From positions 1-8,823 of the forward strand of contig CAZUWA010000043.1 of assembly GCA_964623895.1 (NCBI GenBank): DNA of 8,823 nucleotides, written 5' to 3'. The position numbers and the translations under genes are program-made. The notes below the pieces were generated by a model that was given only the letters and a program-made list of their open reading frames with translations, was not told the origin of the DNA and ran no database searches. Below are positions 1-6,032 of this stretch, one piece after another; positions within the stretch are counted from its first letter, which is position 1; the number at the start of each line of letters is the position of its first letter. This DNA is from UBA11512 sp964623895. GTDB lineage: Bacteria > Bacillota > Clostridia > Oscillospirales > CAG-272.

Positions 1-34
1 CCGACCGTTTAGAGTCCTTTGCTTAAAGTTTTGC

Positions 35-62
35 GTGTACCTTTCGTGTACTTTTTGTGTAC
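35..62. repeat. Three phased GTGTAC direct repeats (11-bp period)
   Basis: GTGTAC occurs at 35-40, 46-51 and 57-62, so the three copies start exactly 11 bp apart and lie on nearly the same face of the helix. The linkers are pyrimidine-rich (CTTTC, TTTTT). The array lies just beyond the guaA terminator in sequence where I see no gene. Phased short direct repeats of this kind are typical of protein-binding arrays such as the arm sites of tyrosine integrases or small operators. The function here is inferred; the repeats are directly visible. Confidence 0.7.
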
Positions 63-66
63 CCGG

Positions 67-112
67 AAGAAAAAAGAAACCCGAAAGCCCTTGAAAATAA
101 AGGGTTTTCGGG
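67..112 (-). terminator. Rho-independent terminator of guaA
   Basis: Read on the minus strand, CCCGAAA and AAGGG/CCCTT segments form a stem (arms at about 100-112 and 80-92) with one internal mismatch. A short AT-rich loop closes it and a T-rich tract (complement of 67-79) follows. It starts about 11 bases after the guaA stop codon, so it should end the xpt-guaA transcript. Confidence 0.85.
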
Positions 113-122
113 CAAGTGGCTA

Positions 123-1103
123 CTACTCCCACTCAATTGTCCCGGTCGGTTTTGGGGTAAGATCGTAAAGTACACGGTTGATACCGGAAACTTCGTTTGT
201 GATACGTTCGGTTATTTTATGGAGAACATCATACGGAATTTCTTCCACCGTTGCAGTCATGGCGTCTTTGGTATTGACGGCACGTATGATGGCCGGCCAC
301 CCTTCATAGCGAACGCCATTTTTAATGCCCACGCTCTTCACATCAGGTATTGCCACAAAATACTGCCATACCTTTTCAGCAAGACCACAGTTGTCAAACT
401 CTTCCCTGAGAATGGCATCCGCTTCTCTTAATGCTTCCAGTCTATCACGTGTGATCGCACCAAGGCAACGAACACCAAGCCCCGGCCCGGGGAAGGGCTG
501 ACGATATACCATCTTGTGGGGCAGACCAAGCGCTTCTCCTACCACTCTTACCTCATCTTTATAAAGAAGTTTGACCGGTTCGACCAACTCAAACTGCAAG
601 TCTTCCGGCAATCCACCCACGTTGTGATGCGCCTTGATGCCTTTTGATTCAAGGATATCAGGATAAATCGTACCTTGCGCCAAGAAAGAGATGCCTTCCA
701 GTTTGTATGCTTCTTCAGCAAAGATCTTGATAAATTCTGCGCCGATGATCTTTCTCTTTTTTTCCGGCTCGGAAACATCCTTGAGCAGGTCGAGATAACG
801 GTCGGTAGCGTCAATGTAGATCAAATTTGCGCCAAGTTCCCTGCCGAAAACTTCGATGACCTGTTGACTTTCGTTCTTACGCATCAGTCCGTGATTGACA
901 TGCACACAGACCAACTGCTTGCCCACTGCTTCGATCAAAAGCTTGGCAACCACCGAGGAATCGACCCCACCCGAAAGCGCCAACAACACTTTTTTGTCCT
1001 GCACCTGTGCGCGGATCAAGCCGATCTGCTCGTCAATAAATGCCTTGGCAAGTTCCGGTGTGGTGATGCGTTCCATACTTTCAGGCCTCTTGTTCTGATC
1101 CAT
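123..1103 (-). CDS. guaA: GMP synthase, ATP-pyrophosphatase subunit only (no glutaminase domain)
   Basis: Converts XMP to GMP in the cytoplasm by adenylating XMP with ATP and replacing the adenylate with ammonia. The 326 residues hold only the C-terminal two thirds of a normal roughly 510-residue bacterial GuaA. The PP-loop SGGVDSS is at 44-50, AQGTIYPD at 142-149, HHNVGGLP at 159-166 and RQPFPGPGLG at 201-210. The dimerisation/XMP-binding domain runs to the usual C-terminal TIEWE ending. The class I glutamine amidotransferase domain that normally comes first is absent. An AGGAGG seven bases before the ATG supports this start, so the protein is not a truncated call. It therefore resembles the archaeal-type GuaAb subunit and should need a separate glutaminase or free ammonia. 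It lies 92 bp downstream of xpt on the same strand. The enzyme identity is very secure; the two-subunit interpretation is inference. Confidence 0.95.
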   Translation of the reverse strand: MDQNKRPESMERITTPELAKAFIDEQIGLIRAQVQDKKVLLALSGGVDSSVVAKLLIEAVGKQLVCVHVNHGLMRKNESQQVIEVFGRELGANLIYIDATDRYLDLLKDVSEPEKKRKIIGAEFIKIFAEEAYKLEGISFLAQGTIYPDILESKGIKAHHNVGGLPEDLQFELVEPVKLLYKDEVRVVGEALGLPHKMVYRQPFPGPGLGVRCLGAITRDRLEALREADAILREEFDNCGLAEKVWQYFVAIPDVKSVGIKNGVRYEGWPAIIRAVNTKDAMTATVEEIPYDVLHKITERITNEVSGINRVLYDLTPKPTGTIEWE

Positions 1104-1195
1104 TTGAATACCTCCTGCAAATCATGCAATTTTATCACAGCCATATATTTTTGATTTTAAAGAAACACTTAACAGACCGCCGAGATGAAAGATAT

Positions 1196-1771
1196 TTACT
1201 GCTTGGTAAATACGATCTTTCCATTCTCCATACTCTCAACAGATGCAAGAGATTCGACGTGAATTCCTTGGCTTCTCAGTTTCTTTCCACCCGTTTGGAA
1301 GGTCTTTTCCACAAGAATCCCAATGCCTACAAGTGTCGCACCGGACTGCCGCACGATATCGACCATCGCTTCGGACGCCTCCCCCGTTGCCAAAAAATCG
1401 TCTACGATCAAAACGAAATCATCCGAACTCAAATACTGCTTCGGAACGACCGCAGTATAAACATTTGAATGCGTGTAGGAACGAGCGACCGATCTGTAAC
1501 ATTCACCGCTCACATTGGAGGAATTGCTTTTTTTGACAAATACCAGCGGGCAACCAAACTGAAGCGCCGTCAAAGAGCCAATGGCAATTCCAGACGACTC
1601 GATCGTAAGAATCTTTGTCACTTTCCGATCGCCAAACAGACGGTAAAACTCTTTTGCCATCTCATCCGCCAAAGAGATGTCGATCGCGTGATTTAAAAAC
1701 GAACCGACTTTCAATACATTTCCGGGCAGCACTACACCCTCTTTGAGGATCCTGTCTTCAAGAAGCTTCAT
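1196..1771 (-). CDS. xpt: Xanthine phosphoribosyltransferase
   Basis: Salvages xanthine by transferring ribose-5-phosphate from PRPP to give XMP, the substrate of the GuaA encoded just downstream. From the chosen ATG the protein is 191 residues, the usual Xpt length. The substrate-loop segment LKVGSFLNHAID is at 20-31, the PRPP-binding motif VLIVDDFLATGEA at about 120-132 and VEKTFQTGGKKL at 154-165. A longer reading frame (30 extra residues, to 1861) exists, but that extension would lie inside the structured leader, does not look like Xpt, and has no family counterpart. AGGGGA about 11 bases before ATG 1771 can serve as ribosome site. The promoter at 1907-1935 gives a leader of roughly 130 nt. 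Together with guaA it forms a xanthine-to-GMP route. Confidence 0.93.
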   Translation of the reverse strand: MKLLEDRILKEGVVLPGNVLKVGSFLNHAIDISLADEMAKEFYRLFGDRKVTKILTIESSGIAIGSLTALQFGCPLVFVKKSNSSNVSGECYRSVARSYTHSNVYTAVVPKQYLSSDDFVLIVDDFLATGEASEAMVDIVRQSGATLVGIGILVEKTFQTGGKKLRSQGIHVESLASVESMENGKIVFTKQ

Positions 1772-1795
1772 AATGTAATAATTCCCCTGTAAAAA

Positions 1796-1867
1796 ATAAA
1801 AACAGCATAAGACCGACCTTGCCACTGAATGCCTAAACAAAACACGGTAACGAGAACGCATATGCTG
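1796..1867 (-). promoter_or_regulatory. Terminator-like hairpin in the xpt leader (candidate attenuator)
   Basis: In the leader RNA, CAGCATA (complement of 1861-1867) pairs perfectly with TATGCTG (complement of 1803-1809). Within that helix ACCG/CGGT and UUUUG/CAAGG can stack further, leaving a loop of about 16 nt. The closing helix is followed at once by TTTTTATTTTTT, then the xpt ribosome site. This is the layout of a transcription attenuator. A separate small hairpin, GATTCC/GGGATC, lies upstream at about 1874-1891. I looked for the guanine-riboswitch core (AUAUGG loop plus GUUUCUACC) and did not find a convincing match. The ligand or sensing mechanism is therefore unknown. Confidence 0.5.
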
Positions 1868-1879
1868 ATAACGATCCCA

Positions 1880-1905
1880 TATTCGGAATCAAAAAACTAC
1901 GAATA
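1880..1905. promoter_or_regulatory. TATTCG-N14-CGAATA inverted repeat at the xpt start site
   Basis: Perfect 6-bp arms lie at 1880-1885 and 1900-1905, overlapping the predicted transcription start just downstream of the xpt -10 box. That is a plausible repressor position. The right half (read on minus, ATTCCGAAT) recalls the CCGAA core of the Bacillus PurR box. However, the two cores face the opposite way to a known PurR box pair, so PurR is only a possibility. Confidence 0.4.
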
Positions 1906-1906
1906 A

Positions 1907-1935
1907 ATTATACTGCATCTGTGCATTTTTTTCAA
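1907..1935 (-). promoter_or_regulatory. Sigma-A promoter of xpt-guaA
   Basis: On the minus strand, TTGAAA (complement of 1930-1935), a 17-nt spacer and a perfect TATAAT (complement of 1907-1912). Transcription should start near 1900, giving a leader of about 130 nt before xpt. Confidence 0.85.
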
Positions 1936-2115
1936 GCGTGAATGCGATGAATTCGCAAAGTGTTTTCAAAAAATAATTGTTTATATTACCCAAACCTTTC
2001 AATCGCATTTCCAAAACGATATGAACCAAAAAAAGACAAAAAACGACCTGCTTACGGGACAGATCTCGACAAATTATTTTCAAAAAATTATAAACGATTT
2101 TGCGCAGAAGGCTGC
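1936..2115. other. AT-rich intergenic stretch without recognisable gene
   Basis: This part of the 365-bp gap between the deacetylase stop and the xpt start is strongly AT-rich. I see no coding potential and no RNA gene in it. A 12-base A/T-rich word (TTTTCAAAAAAT) occurs at 1963 and again at 2077, which in such composition may be chance. Confidence 0.5.
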
Positions 2116-2138
2116 AAAAAAGTCGGCTTGACTTTTTT
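2116..2138 (-). terminator. Terminator of the deacetylase pair
   Basis: A perfect 9-bp stem, AAAAAAGTC with GACTTTTTT, encloses a 5-base loop (minus-strand reading of 2138 to 2116) and includes its own T run. It overlaps the TAA stop of the second deacetylase gene. The symmetry means it could act in both directions. Confidence 0.8.
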
Positions 2139-2829
2139 ACAGCCCGATGAGTTCCTCGACCGTCACAAAGCGGTACCCCTCTTCAAGAAGTTTCGGAATG
2201 ATCATTCGCAATGCTTCCGGCGTATTGCTGTGATCCACATAATCATGCATGAGAATGATCTCTCCACCGTGTATCGCTTTCAGCGCCCTCTCTGCGATCC
2301 GCTCTGCCGGTAGCGCACGCCAGTCTTCGGTGTCTACCGTCCAAAGAATAATACTATAATCATACCGTCCTGCCGCTTCGATCACCTTTTTTTCGCACAC
2401 TCCTTCCGGCGGACGAAACAGGGTAGGAATGATGCCGAAACGTGCCAAAACCCGCTCGTTTTGCGCCATATCCTCATACAATTGCACTTCGCTCTGTTTC
2501 CCGATATGCCTATGACGATAGGTGTGACTTCCAATAAGATGTCCGTCCTCTTTTAAGCGCATAAGCGGTTCGGGATACTGCTCGGCGTTGACTCCAATGA
2601 CAAAGAAGGTAGCTTTGATACCGTAAGCATCAAGGATCTCTCTGATCTCGTCGGTGTAAATAGGATGGGGACCATCATCGAAGGTAAGCGCGATCGTTTT
2701 TTCTTCGCGGTTACCGCTTGAAAAAACTCGATGATCCTCATCATTCTGATATCCCCATGCCGAAAAAGGGGAAAGAAGCAGAGAGAACGCAATCCCTGCA
2801 GCAAGAAAGCGTATATTCTTCACCGGCAC
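2137..2829 (-). CDS. Secreted polysaccharide deacetylase, canonical CE4/NodB type
   Basis: Predicted extracytoplasmic enzyme that removes acetyl groups from N-acetylated sugars of peptidoglycan or a related polymer. All five NodB motifs are intact: TFDDGPH at 49-55 (D51 base, D52 metal), SHTYRH at 101-106 (metal histidines 102 and 106), RPPEG at 139-143, ILWTVDTEDW at 161-170 and ILMHD at 192-196. An N-terminal signal peptide or anchor with a hydrophobic core spans about 8-24. The 230-residue length is one domain plus signal. The start is ambiguous. GTG at 2829 overlaps the upstream gene by 10 bp, while GTG at 2823 would give the classical 4-bp GTGA overlap. I see no close ribosome site, so translation is probably coupled to the upstream deacetylase. 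Whether it is sporulation-specific cannot be told from sequence. Confidence 0.9.
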   Translation of the reverse strand: MPVKNIRFLAAGIAFSLLLSPFSAWGYQNDEDHRVFSSGNREEKTIALTFDDGPHPIYTDEIREILDAYGIKATFFVIGVNAEQYPEPLMRLKEDGHLIGSHTYRHRHIGKQSEVQLYEDMAQNERVLARFGIIPTLFRPPEGVCEKKVIEAAGRYDYSIILWTVDTEDWRALPAERIAERALKAIHGGEIILMHDYVDHSNTPEALRMIIPKLLEEGYRFVTVEELIGL

Positions 2830-3608
2830 AATTCGTCAAGGTTGCCAAAACGGTAACCTTCCTCCTCCCAAGCAGTAAGCAGTCGATCAAGGATTTCGGC
2901 GTTGGTCTTCGATGTGGGATGAAGTAAGATCACCATACCCGGATGCGTATGCAGTAAGATCTGTTCAACCGACTTATCCGGATCGGGCTGCCCGGCATTA
3001 TCCCAGTCGGCATAGGCAAAACTCCAAAGAATGGTGTGATACCCTGCCTTATGCAGATATTTCAAATTTTCTCTTGAAAACCGTCCCTGCGGTGGGCGGT
3101 AATACTTTCTCATTTCCTTGCCGGTCAGTTCGGTATATGCGCTTTCCAAATCGGATAACTGCTTTAAAAAAGTCCGTTCATCGTGAATAGCAGACATATC
3201 GGGGTGTTTTGCAGTATGATTACAGACAAAATGCCCTTCATCTTCCATGCGCAGAATCAGTGCCGGTTCTCTTTTGATCAGATTGATCAATACAAAAAAA
3301 TTACCAACCGCATCATGTGCCTTCAAAGCATCCAGCACCTTCGCCACATTTCCATTTTCATATCCGGCATCAAAGGTCAGATACAATACTTTTCCGTTTG
3401 GATCGGTATCAAGATAATGAAAGTGATCATCCTCTTTTACGAACGAAAGATTCCGATCGAGCGAAGGAGGCAAATGCTCTTCATTTTTTGAAAAATACCA
3501 ATCATATGGGGTAGTATCCTCCACAGCACCGATTTCGTTTGAAAAAAGCGCAGACACAGCTAGCAACAAACAAAAGATCTTAAAAAAACGTTTCATTTCA
3601 ATCTCCAT
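2820..3608 (-). CDS. pdaA: PdaA-type muramic delta-lactam-forming deacetylase
   Basis: Resembles Bacillus PdaA, which deacetylates muramic acid during spore-cortex synthesis so that delta-lactam can form. A signal peptide is present (hydrophobic about 8-23), followed by TFDAGYENG at 78-86, NHTAKH at 130-135, RPPQG at 171-175, WSFAYADWD at 195-203 and ILLHPTSKTNAE at 227-238. The TFD-x-GYENG form and the WS-AY-DWD segment separate PdaA from ordinary CE4 enzymes. The position of the usual second metal aspartate is Ala81, whereas Bacillus PdaA has Asn, so the site is atypical as in the subfamily. Two starts are possible: ATG 3608 (AAGG seven bases upstream) or ATG 3596 (GGAG six bases upstream, giving MKRFFKIF). 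The gene is first of a two-gene unit with the CE4 enzyme downstream. Its presence suggests a spore-forming ancestor or host. Confidence 0.88.
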   Translation of the reverse strand: MEIEMKRFFKIFCLLLAVSALFSNEIGAVEDTTPYDWYFSKNEEHLPPSLDRNLSFVKEDDHFHYLDTDPNGKVLYLTFDAGYENGNVAKVLDALKAHDAVGNFFVLINLIKREPALILRMEDEGHFVCNHTAKHPDMSAIHDERTFLKQLSDLESAYTELTGKEMRKYYRPPQGRFSRENLKYLHKAGYHTILWSFAYADWDNAGQPDPDKSVEQILLHTHPGMVILLHPTSKTNAEILDRLLTAWEEEGYRFGNLDELCR

Positions 3609-3665
3609 TCCGCTGCCTTACAGCAACACAAATAACGATATTTAATTTTGCAAGGCAAAATCAGA

Positions 3666-3721
3666 CGTGAAACAGATCTGCTTTAAATCAGATGTATTTA
3701 GATGAGTTTACAGGTTTCACG
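3666..3721. promoter_or_regulatory. Inverted repeat CGTGAAAC/GTTTCACG in the pdaA upstream region
   Basis: Perfect 8-bp arms lie at 3666-3673 and 3714-3721, 40 bp apart. A smaller ATCTG/CAGAT pair lies inside. One arm falls within the spacer of the candidate pdaA promoter and the other just past its predicted start, so it could be an operator or a leader stem-loop. No matching regulator is recognised. Confidence 0.35.
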
Positions 3722-3732
3722 CGCTCGTTCAA
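3705..3732 (-). promoter_or_regulatory. Candidate promoter of the deacetylase pair
   Basis: On the minus strand, TTGAAC (complement of 3727-3732), a 16-nt spacer and TAAACT (complement of 3705-3710) make a moderate sigma-A match about 100 bp before pdaA. A sporulation sigma factor would be expected for a true pdaA, but I could not fit a sigma-G type promoter convincingly. Confidence 0.35.
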
Positions 3733-3782
3733 CATTATTTTACACCGATCCGCAAAAGAAAAGACATTGAAATTTTTGTCAA

Positions 3783-3818
3783 CAAAAAACAGCCGCAAAG
3801 AAAAGCTCCTTGCGACCG
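3783..3818 (-). terminator. Terminator of the coaW-lipoprotein unit
   Basis: The minus-strand arms CGGTCGCAAGG (complement of 3808-3818) and CTTTGCGGCTG (complement of 3790-3800) pair over 11 positions including G-U pairs. They enclose a 7-base loop and are followed by six T. The hairpin begins 17 bases after the lipoprotein stop codon. Confidence 0.88.
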
Positions 3819-3834
3819 TTTATTATTGCGACCT

Positions 3835-5037
3835 TCAGCCGACAGTTCCCTCGGAAACCACCGTTAAAAACTGTTTATCCCTGTCATAATTGAGAATGAG
3901 CTTGACCTCGCCGTTTTCGGACAGATAGCTTGTCAAACTTTCGGTGTATAACTGTTTATATCCGCAAAATTCGCTCAAGAATGCCTGATACCCAACAAAT
4001 TCATCACCGGTCACATACTCAAAATAATGGACGCTGCTACCCGTAGAGACCTGCTCACTGCCAAGATAACTTCCTCCCATAACAGATGGAAAAAAAGGAG
4101 GTTTGGCATCGTCTGAGATCGACCCGGAAAAGAGAAACAAACGTGTCTCCTCTGCCAACGATTCTGTGGCACATCGCTCCAAATGGCAGTACAGTGCGGA
4201 AACGGCATAGGAAAGCGCTTGTTCGCTCTCTCCCTGTAAGACCAAACTGCCTGTATCTATATCCGCATGAACCTGCCAACCGACATCACTGAATTCCTGC
4301 ACTGCGGGAAAGCATTTTTCCGAGGGTGCACATACGACAGTATTGTCAAAAAGTCTTGTATGTTCTGTTTTCATAGAAATACCCGTCAGTTTTTCGAACG
4401 CTGTCGAAAACAGTCTTGCCGTCTCGACCATCGTTTCAGAAGCATTGACCGGAAGATAGAGAAACATCTCGCTGTTTTCCGCTTTATTGAAATACAGCGT
4501 ATTTTCTTCGATGTAAACATGATCGATCACAGCAGAAAGATAGCCATCCGTTGCCTGCGCCAAACAGTCATTTGTAAAATGTTCGATCGCTTTTTCCAGT
4601 AGCGCAACCGTTGTAGCGGTGATGACGATCTTGCTGCCGACGGTACGACAGATATATCCCTGCTTGCCTTCCAATTCCTTGTTGACCGAAACGCTTTCAG
4701 CCCGATTGGTCACACCGAGAAGTATCTCATAATCCGTCGTGGCTCTTTTGCTTTCCCCATCCTCTGTCAATGCATTCCAGTCTGTAGAAACCTCCGGCGC
4801 CTGTCCAAATCGATATTCGATGACATTTTTCAGCACCAATGCCTGCTTTAATACAGCATTACCCGAATGATCTCCCCGTACCACGGCATAATCGGTAATG
4901 TGCGCCTCGGAAAGAGGAACAGCCTTCGCATCGTTTTCCACAGAGCATCCGGTCAGAATCGACGTCAGAGACAGTGCCGCCAACAACAGCATCGCCGACA
5001 ATCTAAAGTATATGAAATTTGTTTTTTCAGTTTTCAT
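3835..5037 (-). CDS. Lipoprotein of unknown function with glycosidase-accessory-like domains
   Basis: Function not recognised. The start at ATG 5037 (AAAGG seven bases upstream) gives 400 residues; an in-frame ATG at 5079 would overlap coaW and put a charged tail before the signal. A hydrophobic stretch at about 13-29 ends in lipobox LTGC with Cys31, so the protein should be lipid-anchored outside the membrane. Three parts can be seen. Residues about 45-175 (ending a strand with YEILLGVTNR at 103-112) resemble the small alpha/beta domain that precedes catalytic domains in alpha-glucuronidases and GH20 hexosaminidases. Residues about 190-300 look like a diverged second copy. Residues about 313-400 (FFPSVMGGSY onward) form another small domain seen in clostridial exported proteins. 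No glycosidase catalytic domain is present. It follows coaW by 28 bp and ends in a strong terminator. The domain assignments are inference from remembered family appearance. Confidence 0.75.
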   Translation of the reverse strand: MKTEKTNFIYFRLSAMLLLAALSLTSILTGCSVENDAKAVPLSEAHITDYAVVRGDHSGNAVLKQALVLKNVIEYRFGQAPEVSTDWNALTEDGESKRATTDYEILLGVTNRAESVSVNKELEGKQGYICRTVGSKIVITATTVALLEKAIEHFTNDCLAQATDGYLSAVIDHVYIEENTLYFNKAENSEMFLYLPVNASETMVETARLFSTAFEKLTGISMKTEHTRLFDNTVVCAPSEKCFPAVQEFSDVGWQVHADIDTGSLVLQGESEQALSYAVSALYCHLERCATESLAEETRLFLFSGSISDDAKPPFFPSVMGGSYLGSEQVSTGSSVHYFEYVTGDEFVGYQAFLSEFCGYKQLYTESLTSYLSENGEVKLILNYDRDKQFLTVVSEGTVG

Positions 5038-5065
5038 GACTTTACCTTTCGCAATCGGCGAAGGA

Positions 5066-5908
5066 TTACACCGATTCATTTTTTGACCGCATTCCGGTCA
5101 ATGCGGCACCGATCACCGTGCCGAATTCCGAGCGCTCCGGAATAACAAAATGCTTTTCAAACATCTGATTCAATCCCATAAAAACGGTATTTGCAGTTTC
5201 AAAAGTCGAAAGCCTGCCTGTCAAAACAACATTTTGCACATTTTTGCTTCTGGCAGCAAAAATCGCGATCATTCCGATCGTTTCGAACACCATATTGAAC
5301 AGTCCCAAGGAAATATCCCCTTTGGTCGCAATATCGCTCACCTTGCCGAAATTGGCAGCAGTCATATTCATCGGAAGTCCCAGTTTCCCTTCTTTTTTGG
5401 TGATATCGGAAACAGTCAGATCAATATTGAGCAAATTTCCTTCTTTCGCGACATCCGCAACATGGGAAAGATCATCCATACCCAAAAGCAACTTGGATAA
5501 TCCGATCAAACTGCCCCCGCCAACACCCGTACCGCCGAGATATTCGTTCTTCACGTCTTTGACCGCGTGCACCAATGCCGTACCGGTACCCATGCTGACA
5601 ACGATTGCTTCCTCTAAATCGGAAAGATAGATCCCGCCTCTGCCAACGCTCTCAAACTCACTGACATGCACGCAAGGTCTTCCGTACAGTTCCTCTCCTA
5701 TATATGCACCGCCCGCGCCGGTCACCATAATACGATCAATATCCGAAAGTGCAATGCCGTTTTCCGATGTAAACCGTCCGAGTGCTCCGTATACAGAAGT
5801 TACGGGGTCGGTGGCTCTGACAAAGATCGGCTTGATCAGAGTGCCGTCCTCCCTGAATGCTGCAATTTTGGTAGCACTTCCGCCAACATCAATACCGATC
5901 GTGATCAT
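5066..5908 (-). CDS. coaW: Type II pantothenate kinase
   Basis: Phosphorylates pantothenate with ATP, the first step of coenzyme A synthesis. The type II enzyme is an ASKHA-fold kinase known from staphylococci and eukaryotes. From ATG 5908 the protein is 280 residues (the Staphylococcus aureus enzyme has about 267). IGIDVGGSATKIAAF at 4-18 forms the first phosphate loop. MVTGAGG follows at about 61-67, VVSMGTGTALV forms the second phosphate loop, GGTGVGGGSLIGLSKLL is a type II hallmark, and VVLTGRLS lies near the adenosine site. GGAGG seven bases before the ATG fixes the start and rejects a 14-residue upstream extension. The promoter at 6004-6032 reads directly into it, and the lipoprotein gene follows on the same transcript. 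A general BadF/ROK-like sugar kinase is the only alternative, and is much less likely. Confidence 0.9.
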   Translation of the reverse strand: MITIGIDVGGSATKIAAFREDGTLIKPIFVRATDPVTSVYGALGRFTSENGIALSDIDRIMVTGAGGAYIGEELYGRPCVHVSEFESVGRGGIYLSDLEEAIVVSMGTGTALVHAVKDVKNEYLGGTGVGGGSLIGLSKLLLGMDDLSHVADVAKEGNLLNIDLTVSDITKKEGKLGLPMNMTAANFGKVSDIATKGDISLGLFNMVFETIGMIAIFAARSKNVQNVVLTGRLSTFETANTVFMGLNQMFEKHFVIPERSEFGTVIGAALTGMRSKNESV

Positions 5909-5994
5909 GATCTTTCCTCCGGAATTCTTCAAAAGTTTTCTGCTCGACAACGTTTTCGAAAGAAAAACTGCCTTGCTTTTGTTTCACATTGCAA

Positions 5995-6018
5995 TTCGGT
6001 GTCATTATAACACCCGAA
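5995..6018. promoter_or_regulatory. Palindrome across the coaW -10 box (candidate operator)
   Basis: TTCGGTGT at 5995-6002 is matched by ACACCCGAA at 6010-6018, a dyad of eight paired bases with one extra C in the right arm. The 7-bp centre is almost entirely the -10 element. A repressor bound here would block RNA polymerase directly. The regulator is unknown. Confidence 0.55.
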
Positions 6019-6032
6019 ATACGAAATTTCAA
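6004..6032 (-). promoter_or_regulatory. Sigma-A promoter of coaW
   Basis: On the minus strand, TTGAAA (complement of 6027-6032), a 17-nt spacer and TATAAT (complement of 6004-6009). The predicted start is near 5997, leaving a leader of roughly 90 nt before coaW. Confidence 0.85.

Noticed and set aside
57..1154. Plus-strand open frames across the guaA region
   Set aside because: They are shadows of guaA on the opposite strand and have no ribosome sites or recognisable domains.
1771..1861. Longer N-terminus for Xpt starting at ATG 1861
   Set aside because: The extra 30 residues have no family counterpart, lie over the leader hairpin, and the ATG at 1771 gives normal length with a usable ribosome site.
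1800..1900. Guanine/purine riboswitch of the standard type upstream of xpt
   Set aside because: An AATATGGG loop recalls the conserved AUAUGG, but the required GUUUCUACC junction and the second loop are missing, and the helices do not form a three-way junction.
1963..2090. Direct repeat TTTTCAAAAAAT at 1963 and 2077
   Set aside because: A 12-base A/T word in very AT-rich DNA is easily explained by composition.
3668..3720. ECF sigma (TGAAAC ... CGTA/CGTC) promoter in front of pdaA
   Set aside because: TGAAAC is present on both strands, but no CGT motif occurs at the required 16-17 nt distance.
3754..3782. Perfect TTGACA (minus strand, 3777-3782) as a promoter for pdaA
   Set aside because: It sits in the tail of the upstream terminator and the sequence 17 bases downstream (TCTTTT) is not a -10 box.
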